Shown: positions 8,627-17,929 of the stretch, in pieces | How positions within the stretch are numbered: the first letter of the stretch is position 1 | Layout of the letters: every line of letters begins with the position of its first letter | Assembly: GCA_000770645.1 (NCBI GenBank) | Contig: JQID01000201.1 | Span: 39,194-103,193 of the forward strand | Reading direction: 5' to 3' | DNA length: 64,000 bases | Origin: Desulfosporosinus sp. Tol-M | GTDB lineage: Bacteria; Bacillota; Desulfitobacteriia; Desulfitobacteriales; Desulfitobacteriaceae | Made by a program: the position numbers and the translations under genes | The notes under the pieces: generated by a model | Databases searched by the model: none | What the model was told of the DNA's origin: nothing | What the model saw: only the letters and a program-made list of their open reading frames with translations

Positions 8627-9415
8627 ATGTTTCTTGAAGTAGGCGGACTGACCAAGCATTTCGGCGGCGTAATGGCTGTCGAACACATCAATTTTAAGAT
8701 TAATAAGGGTGAGATCTTTGCGCTTATCGGGCCCAACGGCGCGGGGAAAACCACGGTTTTCAACCTTCTCACGGGCATGCTCCCTCCGGACGAAGGTGAA
8801 GCTACATTCAAAGGTCAACGCCTCAGCGGGTTGAAGCCTTTTCAAATCAGAAATCTGGGCATCGCGCGTACATTTCAGAATCTTCAGCTTTTCAACAGCC
8901 TTTCAGCGTTGGAAAACGTCATGGTCGGCGCTTATCTCAGCGGCAGGAAAGGTTTTATCCAATCGCTGCTGCGTCTGCCAGGAGTAGCCGGGGAAGAGGA
9001 GCAGGTCCGGAAAAAATCGCTGGAAGTCATCGAAGAACTGGGACTCGGAAAAGATATCAATACTCCCGCGTCGGCACTGCCCTTTGGTAAGCAACGGCTG
9101 CTGGAGATTGCCAGGGTGCTTTCAGGTTCCCCTGAACTGGTCTTTCTGGATGAACCGGCCGCCGGGCTTAACGCCGGCGAGACGAAACAGCTGGCCAACT
9201 TTTTAAAAAAATTAAAAGAGAAAGGCTTTACCTTAGTCCTGGTGGAGCATGACATGGAAACAGTGATGGATGTAGCCGACCGGATTCTGGTTTTGAATTT
9301 CGGTACGGCAATCGCTGAAGGGACTCCGGAAGAGATTCAGAGGAACGATGAAGTAAAGAAAGCTTATCTTGGGGAGGATGATCAGGATGAATATGCTGGA
9401 TGTAAATGGTCTTAA
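8627..9415 (+). CDS. livG: LivG-type ABC ATPase
   Basis: Cytoplasmic ATPase, 262 residues. Walker A is GPNGAGKTT, the LivG-type signature region is LPFGKQRLLEIARVL (in place of LSGGQ, usual for this branch), Walker B is LVFLDEP, and the H-loop is VEHDMETVM. A good ribosome site GGCGGAGGG precedes ATG 8627. Its 3' end overlaps livF by 29 bases. Confidence 0.93.
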   Translation: MFLEVGGLTKHFGGVMAVEHINFKINKGEIFALIGPNGAGKTTVFNLLTGMLPPDEGEATFKGQRLSGLKPFQIRNLGIARTFQNLQLFNSLSALENVMVGAYLSGRKGFIQSLLRLPGVAGEEEQVRKKSLEVIEELGLGKDINTPASALPFGKQRLLEIARVLSGSPELVFLDEPAAGLNAGETKQLANFLKKLKEKGFTLVLVEHDMETVMDVADRILVLNFGTAIAEGTPEEIQRNDEVKKAYLGEDDQDEYAGCKWS

Positions 9416-10145
9416 AGTGTTTCACGGACATGTACAGGCCCTGCGCGGGGTGACCTTTCAGGCCAGAGAGGGCGAGATCGTTGCTGTGCTGGGAGCCAAT
9501 GGCGCCGGAAAAAGTACTCTTCTGGGCGCGCTGTCCGGCATATACCCTGCGAAAACCGGTGAAATATTATTTAAGGGCAAACCGATCACTCGCCAGTCCC
9601 CGGGATATATTGTGAAGCAGGGTTTGATTCTGGTGCCGGAGCACCGGCAGATATTCAATGCGCTTACCGTTCGGGATAATCTGCTCTTGGGCGCGTTCCA
9701 CCGTTATCTTAAAGATAAAGATAAACTGAGTGAAGATATGGAAAGGGTCTTGCGAATATTCCCTGCCCTGCAGGGCAAGGAGATGCAAACAGCCGGGATC
9801 TTAAGCGGCGGCCTGCAGCAGATGCTGGCCATAGGGCGGGGCCTGATGGCCAAGCCGAAACTGCTCATGCTGGATGAGCCCTCCATAGGACTCGCGCCGA
9901 TGGTAGTCGCCGAGATTATGGCGGCTCTGAGAGAATTGAGAGAAGACGGTACGACGATAATCCTTGTAGAACAAAACGCCGCTGCAGCTTTCAGAGTCGC
10001 CGACAGAGCCATCGTTATCGAGCGGGGACAGGTGGTAATTAGCGGCAAGCCCAGCGAGCTTGTCAATGATGAAAGAGTCCAACACGCTTACCTGGGACGT
10101 ACCAGAGGCCATGCCGGCCAAGTAGCCGTGGCTTTCGGATATTGA
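9387..10145 (+). CDS. livF: LivF-type ABC ATPase
   Basis: Second ATPase of the transporter, about 252 residues from ATG 9387. That start lies nine bases after GGGGAGG; an in-frame TTG at 9369 would add six residues. Motifs: GANGAGKST, LSGGLQQMLAIGRGL, LLMLDEPSIGLAP and LVEQNAAAA. Last gene of the operon. Downstream 10146-10356 has no gene, only weak hairpins (AAATACC/GGTATTT at about 10180-10204, and a GTGCAC pair) that may end transcription. Confidence 0.93.
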   Translation: MNMLDVNGLKVFHGHVQALRGVTFQAREGEIVAVLGANGAGKSTLLGALSGIYPAKTGEILFKGKPITRQSPGYIVKQGLILVPEHRQIFNALTVRDNLLLGAFHRYLKDKDKLSEDMERVLRIFPALQGKEMQTAGILSGGLQQMLAIGRGLMAKPKLLMLDEPSIGLAPMVVAEIMAALRELREDGTTIILVEQNAAAAFRVADRAIVIERGQVVISGKPSELVNDERVQHAYLGRTRGHAGQVAVAFGY

Positions 10146-10356
10146 GAGCCAGTTTATACGGGAGGGAACTGTAAATTGTAAAATACCCCAAGAAATGGTA
10201 TTTAAAATAGTGCACATAAAAGTGCACGATAATAAATATAATTCGTTTACTTTTTGCGTTCATATACACCATCCAGCCATACTTGATAAACGTAGATTAA
10301 GGCTGCGTGAATAAAGTTTAGACTATAGACGATTAATCCTGTCCAAGGACCTATAC

Positions 10357-10914
10357 CTAATATTCCTCTTCGGTCAAACCAAGGGAACATGTTAGAAAAC
10401 TTTCCTTCGTAACAATATCCATTTCGGGTCTTGTCGGCACAGAAGGAGTTCTAACGTAGAAGCCTTTTTTCAGCATCAATTCTGTGACCAGTTGATTCAC
10501 GAGGATTAGTTTATTAAGATAATCTTTAAAGATTTGTCTTATATCGTCTCTGGAGCTTTGGGAATATGCAGTACTAAATGTCGTTAAAGCAAATTGAGCC
10601 ATACAGTTTAGATAAAGTATATAGAAGATATCTGAAAATAAACGTGGGGCCGTCAAGCATACGTCCTCCGAAATTGTCCCCCTGGTGGTATGCAGGCCAG
10701 CTTTTTTAAAGGTATTTTCTAATAAGCCAAGACTATCATTTGTCGTATATACACATATCTCAAGTATTTCTTTAATGTTTACGTCTGCGACATGTTGTAA
10801 AAAATAGGAGAACATATGATGTACCGTTGACTCCAGCATATAAGTATTCCAAAGATGCCCTATTTCAGACGATGTCAGCCTAATTGATTCAGTATTATGT
10901 TCTATTGGTTTCAT
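10357..10914 (-). CDS. DUF3231 family protein
   Basis: A 185-residue protein starting LTSSEIGHLWNTYML after a short leader. This matches the start of the DUF3231 domain, an all-helical domain common in Bacillus and Clostridia spore formers. Many homologues carry two tandem copies (about 330 residues); this one has a single copy. Function is not known. A GGGAGGGG ribosome site precedes ATG 10914. It is transcribed away from the acyl-CoA ligase gene and is not part of the liv operon. Confidence 0.75.
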   Translation of the reverse strand: MKPIEHNTESIRLTSSEIGHLWNTYMLESTVHHMFSYFLQHVADVNIKEILEICVYTTNDSLGLLENTFKKAGLHTTRGTISEDVCLTAPRLFSDIFYILYLNCMAQFALTTFSTAYSQSSRDDIRQIFKDYLNKLILVNQLVTELMLKKGFYVRTPSVPTRPEMDIVTKESFLTCSLGLTEEEY

Positions 10915-11009
10915 TAAGATAAAACCCCTCCCAGTTTGGGTACCTTATTTATAATATTCGCAAGAAATGTAAAAAATATTCAGTATGGTACTTTTTAGCC
11001 TTTCACTAG

Positions 11010-11066
11010 TTCGACAGAATAATAACAAAAATTTGGTGCGAGGGATTGTAAGGCTTTTGAGCCTTA
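11010..11066. promoter_or_regulatory. Divergent control region with a possible 0A box and a terminator-like hairpin
   Basis: TTCGACA at 11010-11016 reads TGTCGAA on the minus strand, the core 0A box, upstream of the DUF3231 gene. AAGGCT-TTTG-AGCCTT (11050-11065), followed by a T-rich run on the + strand, lies in the 5' leader of the ligase gene. Both are short matches. Confidence 0.3.
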
Positions 11067-11127
11067 TCTTTATTTTATCAATTTAATCTTATATTGAGCA
11101 GAATGGCAGAATCGAGGTTGTTTTTAT

Positions 11128-12690
11128 ATGACTATAATGGAATTACTTAAGCTAAATTCACAAAAATACCCTTGTGAGACCAGTCTTATCGAACTTGAAC
11201 CGGCTTTAAACTCTCGAAGAGAAATAACATGGCTTGAATTCGAAAGTATGACAAACAGGTTTGCCAATTTCCTGTTGTCCCGAAATATCCGAAAAGGTGA
11301 TAAAGTTGCCTTGCTGATGATGAACTGTCTTGAATGGCTGCCAATCTATTTCGGTATTTTGAAAACCGGAGCTGTGGTAGTCCCTTTAAACTTTCGATTC
11401 ACAGCGGAGGAAATTGCAAAATGCCTTGAAACTGTTCAGACAAAAGTGCTGGTTTATGGGCCGGAGTTCCTGGAGAGAATGAGCAAAATCCAATCCACAC
11501 TGGAATCTTTGCAGAGTATTATTTTTGTTGGCGGCTGCTGTCCGGATAAGACGGAGGATTATTTCAAACTCTTGGAGGAATTTCCTGCCGATTGTCCCAA
11601 CATTAATATTATCGAACAAGATGAGGCGGGGTTATATTTTACTTCCGGGACAACGGGGGTTCCGAAACCCATTATGCTAACCCACGCCAATTTATATTCG
11701 GCCTGCATCACGGAAAACGTACATCACAAGCAAAATCATGAAGACAATTTTCTTTGTATTCCGCCCTTGTATCATACCGGAGCTAAAATGCATTGGTTCG
11801 GGAGCCTGCTTGTCGGTTCCAGAGCCACGCTACTCCGTGGGGTGAAACCGGAATGGATCCTCAAAGCTGTATCTGAAGAAAAGTCTACAATAGTGTGGCT
11901 GCTTGTCCCTTGGGCACAGGATATCCTGGACGCGATCGAGAGCGGGAAGGTTGACTTAAACGATTATCGCCTGGAGCAATGGCGCTTGATGCATATTGGT
12001 GCCCAACCTGTTCCGCCCAGCCTGATCATCCAGTGGAAAAAGTTTTTTCCCAATCAGTTGTACGATACCAATTACGGGTTAAGTGAATCAACCGGTCCAG
12101 GTTGTGTCCACCTTGGAATTGAGAACATTTACAAGGTTGGGGCCATTGGAATCCCGGGTTTCGGCTGGGAAGTGAAGATAGTCGATGACAGTGGAGTTCC
12201 CTTGCAGTACGGAGAGAAGGGAGAAGTTATTGTCAAAGGTCCCGGAGTTATGAAGGGTTATTATAATAATCCGGAAGCAACTGGTAAAGCATTGAGGGAC
12301 GGATGGCTTTACACAGGGGATATCGGATACCGGGATCAAGATGGATTTATCTACCTGGTAGACCGTAAAAAGGACGTCATTATTTCCGGAGGAGAAAATA
12401 TTTATCCGGTAGAAGTTGAAAACTTTCTTCAGGCTCATGAAGATGTAAAGGATGTTGCGGTTATTGGAATACCTGATAAGCGTCTCGGGGAAATTTCATT
12501 AGCCATTGTCGAATTGAAAGCCGGGCGAAATATCACGGAGGAAAATCTGCTTCAGTTCTGCAATGCTTTGCCGAGATATAAAAGGCCTAAAAAGGTTATT
12601 TTTGACAAGGTGCCCAGAAACCCGACCGGAAAGATTGAAAAGCCCAAGCTGCGGGAAAAGTGGCGTAACTATGGTTTAGCTACGATATGA
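11128..12690 (+). CDS. AMP-forming acyl-CoA synthetase/ligase
   Basis: A 520-residue member of the ANL superfamily that activates a carboxylic acid through an acyl-adenylate to its CoA thioester in the cytoplasm. Motifs in order: the phosphate loop YFTSGTTGVPKP, YGLSESTG, the hinge region TGDIGYRDQDGFIYLVDR, SGGENIYPVEVE, and the C-terminal lysine motif PTGKIEKPKL. Length and motifs fit medium/long-chain fatty-acid or aryl-acid ligases; the substrate cannot be read from sequence. Its position after iorAB-liv suggests work on acids from amino-acid breakdown (inference). ATG 11128 has GAGGTTG upstream. Confidence 0.88.
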   Translation: MTIMELLKLNSQKYPCETSLIELEPALNSRREITWLEFESMTNRFANFLLSRNIRKGDKVALLMMNCLEWLPIYFGILKTGAVVVPLNFRFTAEEIAKCLETVQTKVLVYGPEFLERMSKIQSTLESLQSIIFVGGCCPDKTEDYFKLLEEFPADCPNINIIEQDEAGLYFTSGTTGVPKPIMLTHANLYSACITENVHHKQNHEDNFLCIPPLYHTGAKMHWFGSLLVGSRATLLRGVKPEWILKAVSEEKSTIVWLLVPWAQDILDAIESGKVDLNDYRLEQWRLMHIGAQPVPPSLIIQWKKFFPNQLYDTNYGLSESTGPGCVHLGIENIYKVGAIGIPGFGWEVKIVDDSGVPLQYGEKGEVIVKGPGVMKGYYNNPEATGKALRDGWLYTGDIGYRDQDGFIYLVDRKKDVIISGGENIYPVEVENFLQAHEDVKDVAVIGIPDKRLGEISLAIVELKAGRNITEENLLQFCNALPRYKRPKKVIFDKVPRNPTGKIEKPKLREKWRNYGLATI

Positions 12691-12741
12691 TAGAAAGACA
12701 TTAGCAAAAGCGCTTTACTCATTCCTAAAGGAGGATACACT

Positions 12742-13278
12742 TTGGAAGAGCAAAACCAACAAGAGGAACGCATCGGGGGAGAAGTACTATTTAAGGGGCG
12801 AATGCTCCGTGTGGAACGTGATACGGTTCACTTGGCAAATGGACTTCAAACGTCTCGCGAAGTCGTTAGGCATCCGGGAGCGGTTGCGATCGTAGCCTTG
12901 AAGGATCAACAGGTGCTCCTGGTTCGGCAATACCGTTATGCTATTACTCAAAAAATTTTGGAAATCCCAGCAGGAAAACTCGACCCACAGGAACCCCCTC
13001 TGGACTGTGCGGTAAGAGAACTCCGTGAAGAAACCGGTTACCGAGGGACGATGGAACATATCAGTACCTATTATACCTCGCCAGGTTTTACAGATGAAGT
13101 GCTGCACCTTTTTCTGGCTCGGGATTTGGTCTGGGATCCGCTGACTCCGGATGACGACGAATTTATTGAGGTGGAAAGAATCCCCTGGGCTGAGGCTGTA
13201 CAAAAGGCCCAACAGAACGAGTTTAAGGACGCTAAAACTATACTCGGGATTTTACTTGTTAAGGGTCGAATCGGCTGA
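12742..13278 (+). CDS. nudF: Nudix hydrolase, ADP-ribose pyrophosphatase type
   Basis: A 178-residue cytoplasmic Nudix enzyme of the NudF/ADP-ribose diphosphatase group, which splits ADP-ribose to AMP and ribose 5-phosphate. The Nudix box GX5EX7REUXEEXG is complete (GKLDPQEPPLDCAVRELREETGY region, residues about 76-98). The TTG start at 12742 follows AAAGGAGG. In Bacillus and relatives nudF precedes spoIIM, as here. Confidence 0.9.
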   Translation: MEEQNQQEERIGGEVLFKGRMLRVERDTVHLANGLQTSREVVRHPGAVAIVALKDQQVLLVRQYRYAITQKILEIPAGKLDPQEPPLDCAVRELREETGYRGTMEHISTYYTSPGFTDEVLHLFLARDLVWDPLTPDDDEFIEVERIPWAEAVQKAQQNEFKDAKTILGILLVKGRIG

Positions 13279-13405
13279 TTTTTACAGATTATAATAAAGC
13301 ACGACATGTTGAACCAAAGGCGGAAGAGGATGGGTGTATTCGGTAGAGTTGAGGGCATACTTTCCCAGTTCATGGAATAAAATTTCATAGGATGTATGGG
13401 GGGGG

Positions 13406-14014
13406 ATGTTCAAGATGTGGAAAAAACTTGGCGAACACATTCGTCAATATTGTGTCATTTATCTTACGCTCTCAAGTGTCTATCTTGCAGGTGTGGTGTT
13501 TGGAGCGGTCGGAGTTGGCGCCTTAGAGGTATCTGAAACCTCCCAATTGGGGAAATTCCTGGATACACTTTTACAAAGTCAACCGAAAACTCTTGATCCG
13601 GTTTTCTTGAGTGCGCTTGCCAGGGACATGTTTATAATGATGGCCGGAATTTGGATTTTAGGACTCACGATCATTGGGGCCCCTTTAATATATATCATTG
13701 TCTTTACCCGGGGATTTATCCTTGGATTTACCGTCAGTTTTATCATTGGGGTTAAAGGGACGTTTGGGCTCGGCTTGATTCTAATTACCGTTCTTATACC
13801 CGCCTTATTGGCTATTCCATTGCTGCTTCTCGGAGCAGGACTTGCCACTATTTTTTCGTTTCTGTTACTTCGAGGTAAGGCGAGAGGGGAATCACTGCGC
13901 AGAGAATTTCTATATTATACGGCTGCAGCAACTTTTGTTACTGTAGGAGCAGTTGCTGTCGGCGTCGTGCAAGGATATTTTTCAATACTTGGAGTTCGCT
14001 TTTTTGGAATATAA
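13406..14014 (+). CDS. spoIIM: Stage II sporulation protein M
   Basis: A 202-residue integral membrane protein with about five hydrophobic segments, of the SpoIIM family. With SpoIID and SpoIIP, SpoIIM forms the mother-cell complex that degrades septal peptidoglycan and drives engulfment. ATG 13406 follows a G-rich ribosome site (GGGGGGG). Position between nudF and the xerD cluster is the usual one. I assign it by gene order and the N-terminal features; SpoIIM sequences are variable. Confidence 0.85.
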   Translation: MFKMWKKLGEHIRQYCVIYLTLSSVYLAGVVFGAVGVGALEVSETSQLGKFLDTLLQSQPKTLDPVFLSALARDMFIMMAGIWILGLTIIGAPLIYIIVFTRGFILGFTVSFIIGVKGTFGLGLILITVLIPALLAIPLLLLGAGLATIFSFLLLRGKARGESLRREFLYYTAAATFVTVGAVAVGVVQGYFSILGVRFFGI

Positions 14015-14160
14015 TAATACAAGTGGGAGTGCTTATTGGGAAGCCGTATAGGTCTTATATTGCGGACAATTGAGGCATCAAACCTCTTAAGCTTGCGTAT
14101 AGCATAATACATGCTTATAATAAACAGATGAGGGTTAATGATTATGACGGAGGTAGTTTT

Positions 14161-15273
14161 ATGCTGATTGGAATACCAAAAGAGATTAAAAACAATGAAA
14201 GTCGGGTAGCAATTACCCCTGCAGGGGTCCATGCTTTAACTTTGAATGGGCATCAAGTTGGTGTGGAAAAATCCGCAGGTGAAGGTTGTGGAATCAGCGA
14301 TCAGGAGTATAGCGGAGCGGGTGCAATGATCCTGGACTCTGTTGAAGAAGTTTGGAACGCCGACATGATCATAAAGGTCAAAGAACCCCTTGCCACCGAA
14401 TACGCATATTTTAAACCCCAACAAATTCTGTTAACCTTTTTGCATTTGGCGAATGAACCGGAATTAACCAAAGTCCTCATGGAAAAAGAAGTGGTGGCGA
14501 TTGCCTACGAAACCATCCAATTAGATAATGGTTCATTGCCTTTGCTTATTCCGATGAGTGAGGTTGCCGGGAGAATGGCTATTCAAATCGGAGCACAATT
14601 ACTTGAAAAACCCAATGGGGGAAGAGGGATTTTGCTGGGCGGAGTCCCTGGAGTAACTCCCGCAAATATAACCATTATCGGTGGCGGAATAGTGGGTACA
14701 AATGCGGCCAGGATGGCTATTGGCCTGGGCGCAGGAGCAACAATTATCGAAAAGAACGCCCAGCGGTTAAGGGAGCTTGATGAGGTCTTTAATGGCCGGG
14801 TAAGAACATTGATGTCCAATCCCTATAATATTGCGAGGAGTGTAGCTAAAGCGGATTTGCTTGTGGGGGCCGTACTGATCCCTGGCGCCCGAGCGCCTCG
14901 TTTGGTTACGGAAGAAATGGTGAAGACAATGACGCCTGGAAGTGTCATCGTCGATGTTGCCATCGACCAAGGCGGTAATATAGCAACTACTGACCGGGTG
15001 ACAACCCATAGTAATCCCACTTATGTTAAATATGGGATTATCCATTACAGCGTCGCCAATATAGCCGGAGCAGTTGCCCGGACGTCGACCTATGCCCTAA
15101 CCAATGTAACGCTGGAGTATGTGCTGGAGATAGCAAATAGTGGTTATTTTAAAGCGATCCAGAAAAATCGTTCGCTTCGTAAAGGAGTTAACGTCGTTAA
15201 CGGTAAGTTAACCTATCAGGCAGTCGCCGAAGCGCTAAACATGGAGTATACGCCACTGGAGGAAGTACTCTAA
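14161..15273 (+). CDS. ald: Alanine dehydrogenase
   Basis: A 370-residue NAD-dependent L-alanine dehydrogenase interconverting alanine with pyruvate and ammonia. It opens with [18 protein letters not shown], and has the substrate-binding [10 protein letters not shown] region and a Rossmann motif [13 protein letters not shown]. The ATG at 14161 has GACGGAGG before it and gives the family length; an upstream in-frame ATG (14128) would add eleven poorly conserved residues. In Bacillus, Ald supports sporulation. A strong terminator follows. Confidence 0.96.
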   Translation: MLIGIPKEIKNNESRVAITPAGVHALTLNGHQVGVEKSAGEGCGISDQEYSGAGAMILDSVEEVWNADMIIKVKEPLATEYAYFKPQQILLTFLHLANEPELTKVLMEKEVVAIAYETIQLDNGSLPLLIPMSEVAGRMAIQIGAQLLEKPNGGRGILLGGVPGVTPANITIIGGGIVGTNAARMAIGLGAGATIIEKNAQRLRELDEVFNGRVRTLMSNPYNIARSVAKADLLVGAVLIPGARAPRLVTEEMVKTMTPGSVIVDVAIDQGGNIATTDRVTTHSNPTYVKYGIIHYSVANIAGAVARTSTYALTNVTLEYVLEIANSGYFKAIQKNRSLRKGVNVVNGKLTYQAVAEALNMEYTPLEEVL

Positions 15274-15308
15274 GTTTAGGTTCCAGCAGCTCGTGGCTAA
15301 TGTATTTG

Positions 15309-15340
15309 AGTGGAATCCGTTTAAAACGGGTTCCACTTTT
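15309..15340 (+). terminator. Terminator of ald
   Basis: AGTGGAATCCG pairs with CGGGTTCCACT (one G-T pair) around a short A/T loop, followed by TTTTGTTT. Confidence 0.8.
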
Positions 15341-15417
15341 GTTTCAATCGTCCTTTCATTTTTCCAGGATAAGGACAATCCGGTGATGCATAGGTTTTAG
15401 GGATAGGGGGGAGTGCA

Positions 15418-15645
15418 TTGCCGACAAAACGCTGGAGTGCTTTTTTCCTTTACCTGGGAAGGATATTAATACTCCTAATAATTCTAGCCGTACTCTTACC
15501 AAAGGTAGCTGCGGTGTTTAACATTTGGATGTCTTCACACTTACATAATGAGCAAAGACCAATCGGAAACCCACTGCGTGTTGAAACACCGGGGTGGAGC
15601 AAGTTTGTCATTCAGTTGTTCCCGAATGCTCAGAAAGAACGATAA
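15418..15645 (+). CDS. Small membrane protein in the YqzK (DUF4227) position
   Basis: A 75-residue protein with a basic N-terminus, one long hydrophobic segment (about 13-33) and a short polar tail with NPLRVETPG. It starts at TTG 15418 after GGGGGGAG. In Bacillus a similar single-span protein, YqzK, lies just before xerD; the layout and the GNPLRV-type motif fit that family, but the similarity is by eye only. Function unknown. Confidence 0.6.
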   Translation: MPTKRWSAFFLYLGRILILLIILAVLLPKVAAVFNIWMSSHLHNEQRPIGNPLRVETPGWSKFVIQLFPNAQKER

Positions 15646-15719
15646 TTTTTGCAGGGAAAACAGTTGGAAAGGAAAATCCCTTTGCCGTGTAGAACGTTCC
15701 TAGGAAAGGAGTGGATAAA

Positions 15720-16613
15720 GTGACCTCCAAGGAACAACTACTGAAGCAGTATATGATTTATCTGCATGTTGAACGGGGGCTGTCAGAGAATACACGTCAG
15801 GCTTATGAGCGGGATCTGCGTCAACTAATCATCTTCCTTACACAGCGGGGGACAGATTTTACCGGCTGTGAAGCCAATGATCTATTTTTATTCCTTCTTC
15901 AATGGAGAGATAACGGAAAATCACCGCGCAGTATTGCTCGTTGCAATGCGACTTTACGAGGATTCTTTGCGTTCCTGTTGGATGAAGGGAGAAGGAATGA
16001 CAATCCCAGTACTTATTTAGTGACCCCCAAGCTAAATCAAGCACTTCCGAAGGTGTTGTCGGAAGCAACAATGGATAAACTGTTACGGGCAGGGGAGAAA
16101 TCCGATCTTGCCCTGCGAGATTTGGCGATGCTGGAGGTGCTTTATAGCAGCGGTCTCCGTGTTTCTGAATTGGTCGGGTTACGTTTGTCCGATGTCTCGT
16201 TGGATGTCGGATATGTTCGCTGCCTGGGCAAGGGAAATAAGGAACGGATTATCCCCTTAGGTGACCCGGCTGTTCGGGCTGTGAAGGCTTACTTAAATTC
16301 CTTGCGCCGGCGTTTGTGCGGGAAGCGGGAAAGCGATATTCTATTTTTGAATGTTCACGGCCGCCCTCTCACCCGCCAGGGGATAGTGTACATTTTGAAA
16401 AAATGGGGAAAAACTCATAATGTCGAGCGAACAATTTCCCCCCACATGTTTCGGCACAGTTTTGCCACTCATCTGCTGGATCATGGGGCCGACCTGCGTT
16501 CCGTGCAGGAAATGCTGGGACATGTGGATATCTCGACGACGCAAATTTATACGCATTTAACACGGACACGTTTGCTGGATGTCTTTAGGAAGTCGCACCC
16601 ACGGGCGGAGTAA
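15720..16613 (+). CDS. xerD: Site-specific tyrosine recombinase XerD
   Basis: XerD resolves chromosome dimers at dif together with XerC/CodV. From the GTG at 15720 the protein is 297 residues, the family norm. AAAGGAG at 15705-15711 is correctly spaced for this start and too close for the GTG at 15711. An N-terminal SAM-like domain (YLHVERGLSENTRQAYERDL) precedes the catalytic domain, with Arg in SSGLRVSEL, Lys in GKGNKER, HMFRHSFATH, the histidine of LGH, and the nucleophilic tyrosine in TTQIYTH. All catalytic residues are present. Gene order xerD-deoB-punA is classic for Firmicutes. Confidence 0.96.
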   Translation: MTSKEQLLKQYMIYLHVERGLSENTRQAYERDLRQLIIFLTQRGTDFTGCEANDLFLFLLQWRDNGKSPRSIARCNATLRGFFAFLLDEGRRNDNPSTYLVTPKLNQALPKVLSEATMDKLLRAGEKSDLALRDLAMLEVLYSSGLRVSELVGLRLSDVSLDVGYVRCLGKGNKERIIPLGDPAVRAVKAYLNSLRRRLCGKRESDILFLNVHGRPLTRQGIVYILKKWGKTHNVERTISPHMFRHSFATHLLDHGADLRSVQEMLGHVDISTTQIYTHLTRTRLLDVFRKSHPRAE

Positions 16614-16643
16614 GCCCTATGGATAGGGAGGGAGAGGGAAAAC

Positions 16644-17819
16644 ATGGCACGGCGAATTATAATCATTGTTTTAGATAGTGTCGGAATTGGAGAAATGCCT
16701 GATGCCGAAGCATATGGAGACCGGGGGAGCAATACATTAGGAAATATCGCCCGTCTCCGGGGGGGACTCCATCTTCCTCAGCTTGCAAAACTTGGTCTGG
16801 GGAATATTGACTCGCTTACTGGAGTTCCGGAAAATGCCAACCCGGAAGGCAGTTTTGGGAAAATGGCGGAACGGTCCGCCGGTAAGGATACGACGACTGG
16901 ACATTGGGAGATGGCGGGGGTAATTTTGGAGAGAGCGTTTCCGACCTTTCCACATGGTTTTCCTACAGAGTTTATTGAACGCTATGAGTCAGCGATTGGG
17001 CGAAGGGTACTTGGGAATGTTGCCGCCTCGGGAACAGAAATTATCCAGCGTCTCGGCGAAGAACATGTCCGGACAGGGAAACCCATTGTCTATACTTCGG
17101 CGGACTCTGTTTTCCAGGTGGCAGCCCATGAAGGAGTTATTCCTCTGGCGGAATTGATGCGGATCTGTCAGCTTGCCCGGGTAATGCTTAAGGGTGAGCT
17201 GCAAGTTGGAAGAGTCATTGCGCGGCCATTTCTAGGTGTTGACGGACAGTTTTATCGAACCCCAAACCGGCATGATTTTGCGCTGGAGCCTCCCCACAAA
17301 ATTTTAATGGAATATGTGCAGGAACGAGGTCTTGAGGTTTGCGGCGTGGGGAAAATCTATGATATTTATGCTGGGAAAGGAATAACCGACTTTGCGACCA
17401 CAAAGGGAAACATGGAAGGCGTTCAGAAGACTTTAGAATACATGGCTAAGGTAAAATCCGGTCTGATCATGACCAACCTTGTGGACTTCGATATGTTATA
17501 TGGACACCGCAATGATGTGGAAGGATATGCACGGGCTTTAGAGGCCTTTGACCAACGCTTGCCGGAAATCTATGCTGCTCTGCGCTCAGAGGATATGCTC
17601 ATTATTACGGCTGATCATGGATGTGATCCTACCCAGCCCGGGACGGATCATACCCGGGAATATGTTCCGTTACTGGTGCGCGGTCCAAATCTGAAAAAAG
17701 GGATTAATCTGGGAGTCAGAGCCACCTTCGCGGATATCGGGGCAACAGTGGCTGAATACCTGGAGACCGAGATGATATCTAAAGGGACAAGTTTTTACCC
17801 GTTGACTAAGCGCCACTAA
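16644..17819 (+). CDS. deoB: Phosphopentomutase
   Basis: DeoB converts (deoxy)ribose 1-phosphate to the 5-phosphate, feeding nucleoside sugars to central metabolism. The 391-residue protein belongs to the alkaline-phosphatase superfamily with metal-site motifs [12 protein letters not shown] near the N-terminus, GHWEMAGV, and TADHGCDPT near the C-terminus. ATG 16644 has GGGAGGGAGAGG before it. It is followed by punA and pdp, so the three form a nucleoside catabolism group. Confidence 0.96.
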   Translation: MARRIIIIVLDSVGIGEMPDAEAYGDRGSNTLGNIARLRGGLHLPQLAKLGLGNIDSLTGVPENANPEGSFGKMAERSAGKDTTTGHWEMAGVILERAFPTFPHGFPTEFIERYESAIGRRVLGNVAASGTEIIQRLGEEHVRTGKPIVYTSADSVFQVAAHEGVIPLAELMRICQLARVMLKGELQVGRVIARPFLGVDGQFYRTPNRHDFALEPPHKILMEYVQERGLEVCGVGKIYDIYAGKGITDFATTKGNMEGVQKTLEYMAKVKSGLIMTNLVDFDMLYGHRNDVEGYARALEAFDQRLPEIYAALRSEDMLIITADHGCDPTQPGTDHTREYVPLLVRGPNLKKGINLGVRATFADIGATVAEYLETEMISKGTSFYPLTKRH

Positions 17820-17854
17820 ATTTTGAGTTTAAGTGAAAGATGAGTGGCGCTTAG
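17806..17854. repeat. Inverted repeat at the deoB stop codon
   Basis: CTAAGCGCCACT (17806-17817) and AGTGGCGCTTAG (17843-17854) are perfect 12-bp arms with a 25-base loop. The left arm contains the deoB stop. No T tract follows, so it is more likely an mRNA-stabilising hairpin or attenuator than a terminator. ACCCGTTGACTAA also occurs twice, in the deoB end and just before punA. Confidence 0.55.
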
Positions 17855-17929
17855 TCCCTGGCTAAGTTCAACTAGCTTCAGATGAAGTAAGTTTCCTATA
17901 CCCGTTGACTAAAGGAGGAGGATGATAAA

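Noticed and set aside
13330..13380. A 16-codon ORF between nudF and spoIIM
   Set aside because: Too short to support, with no family or context in favour.
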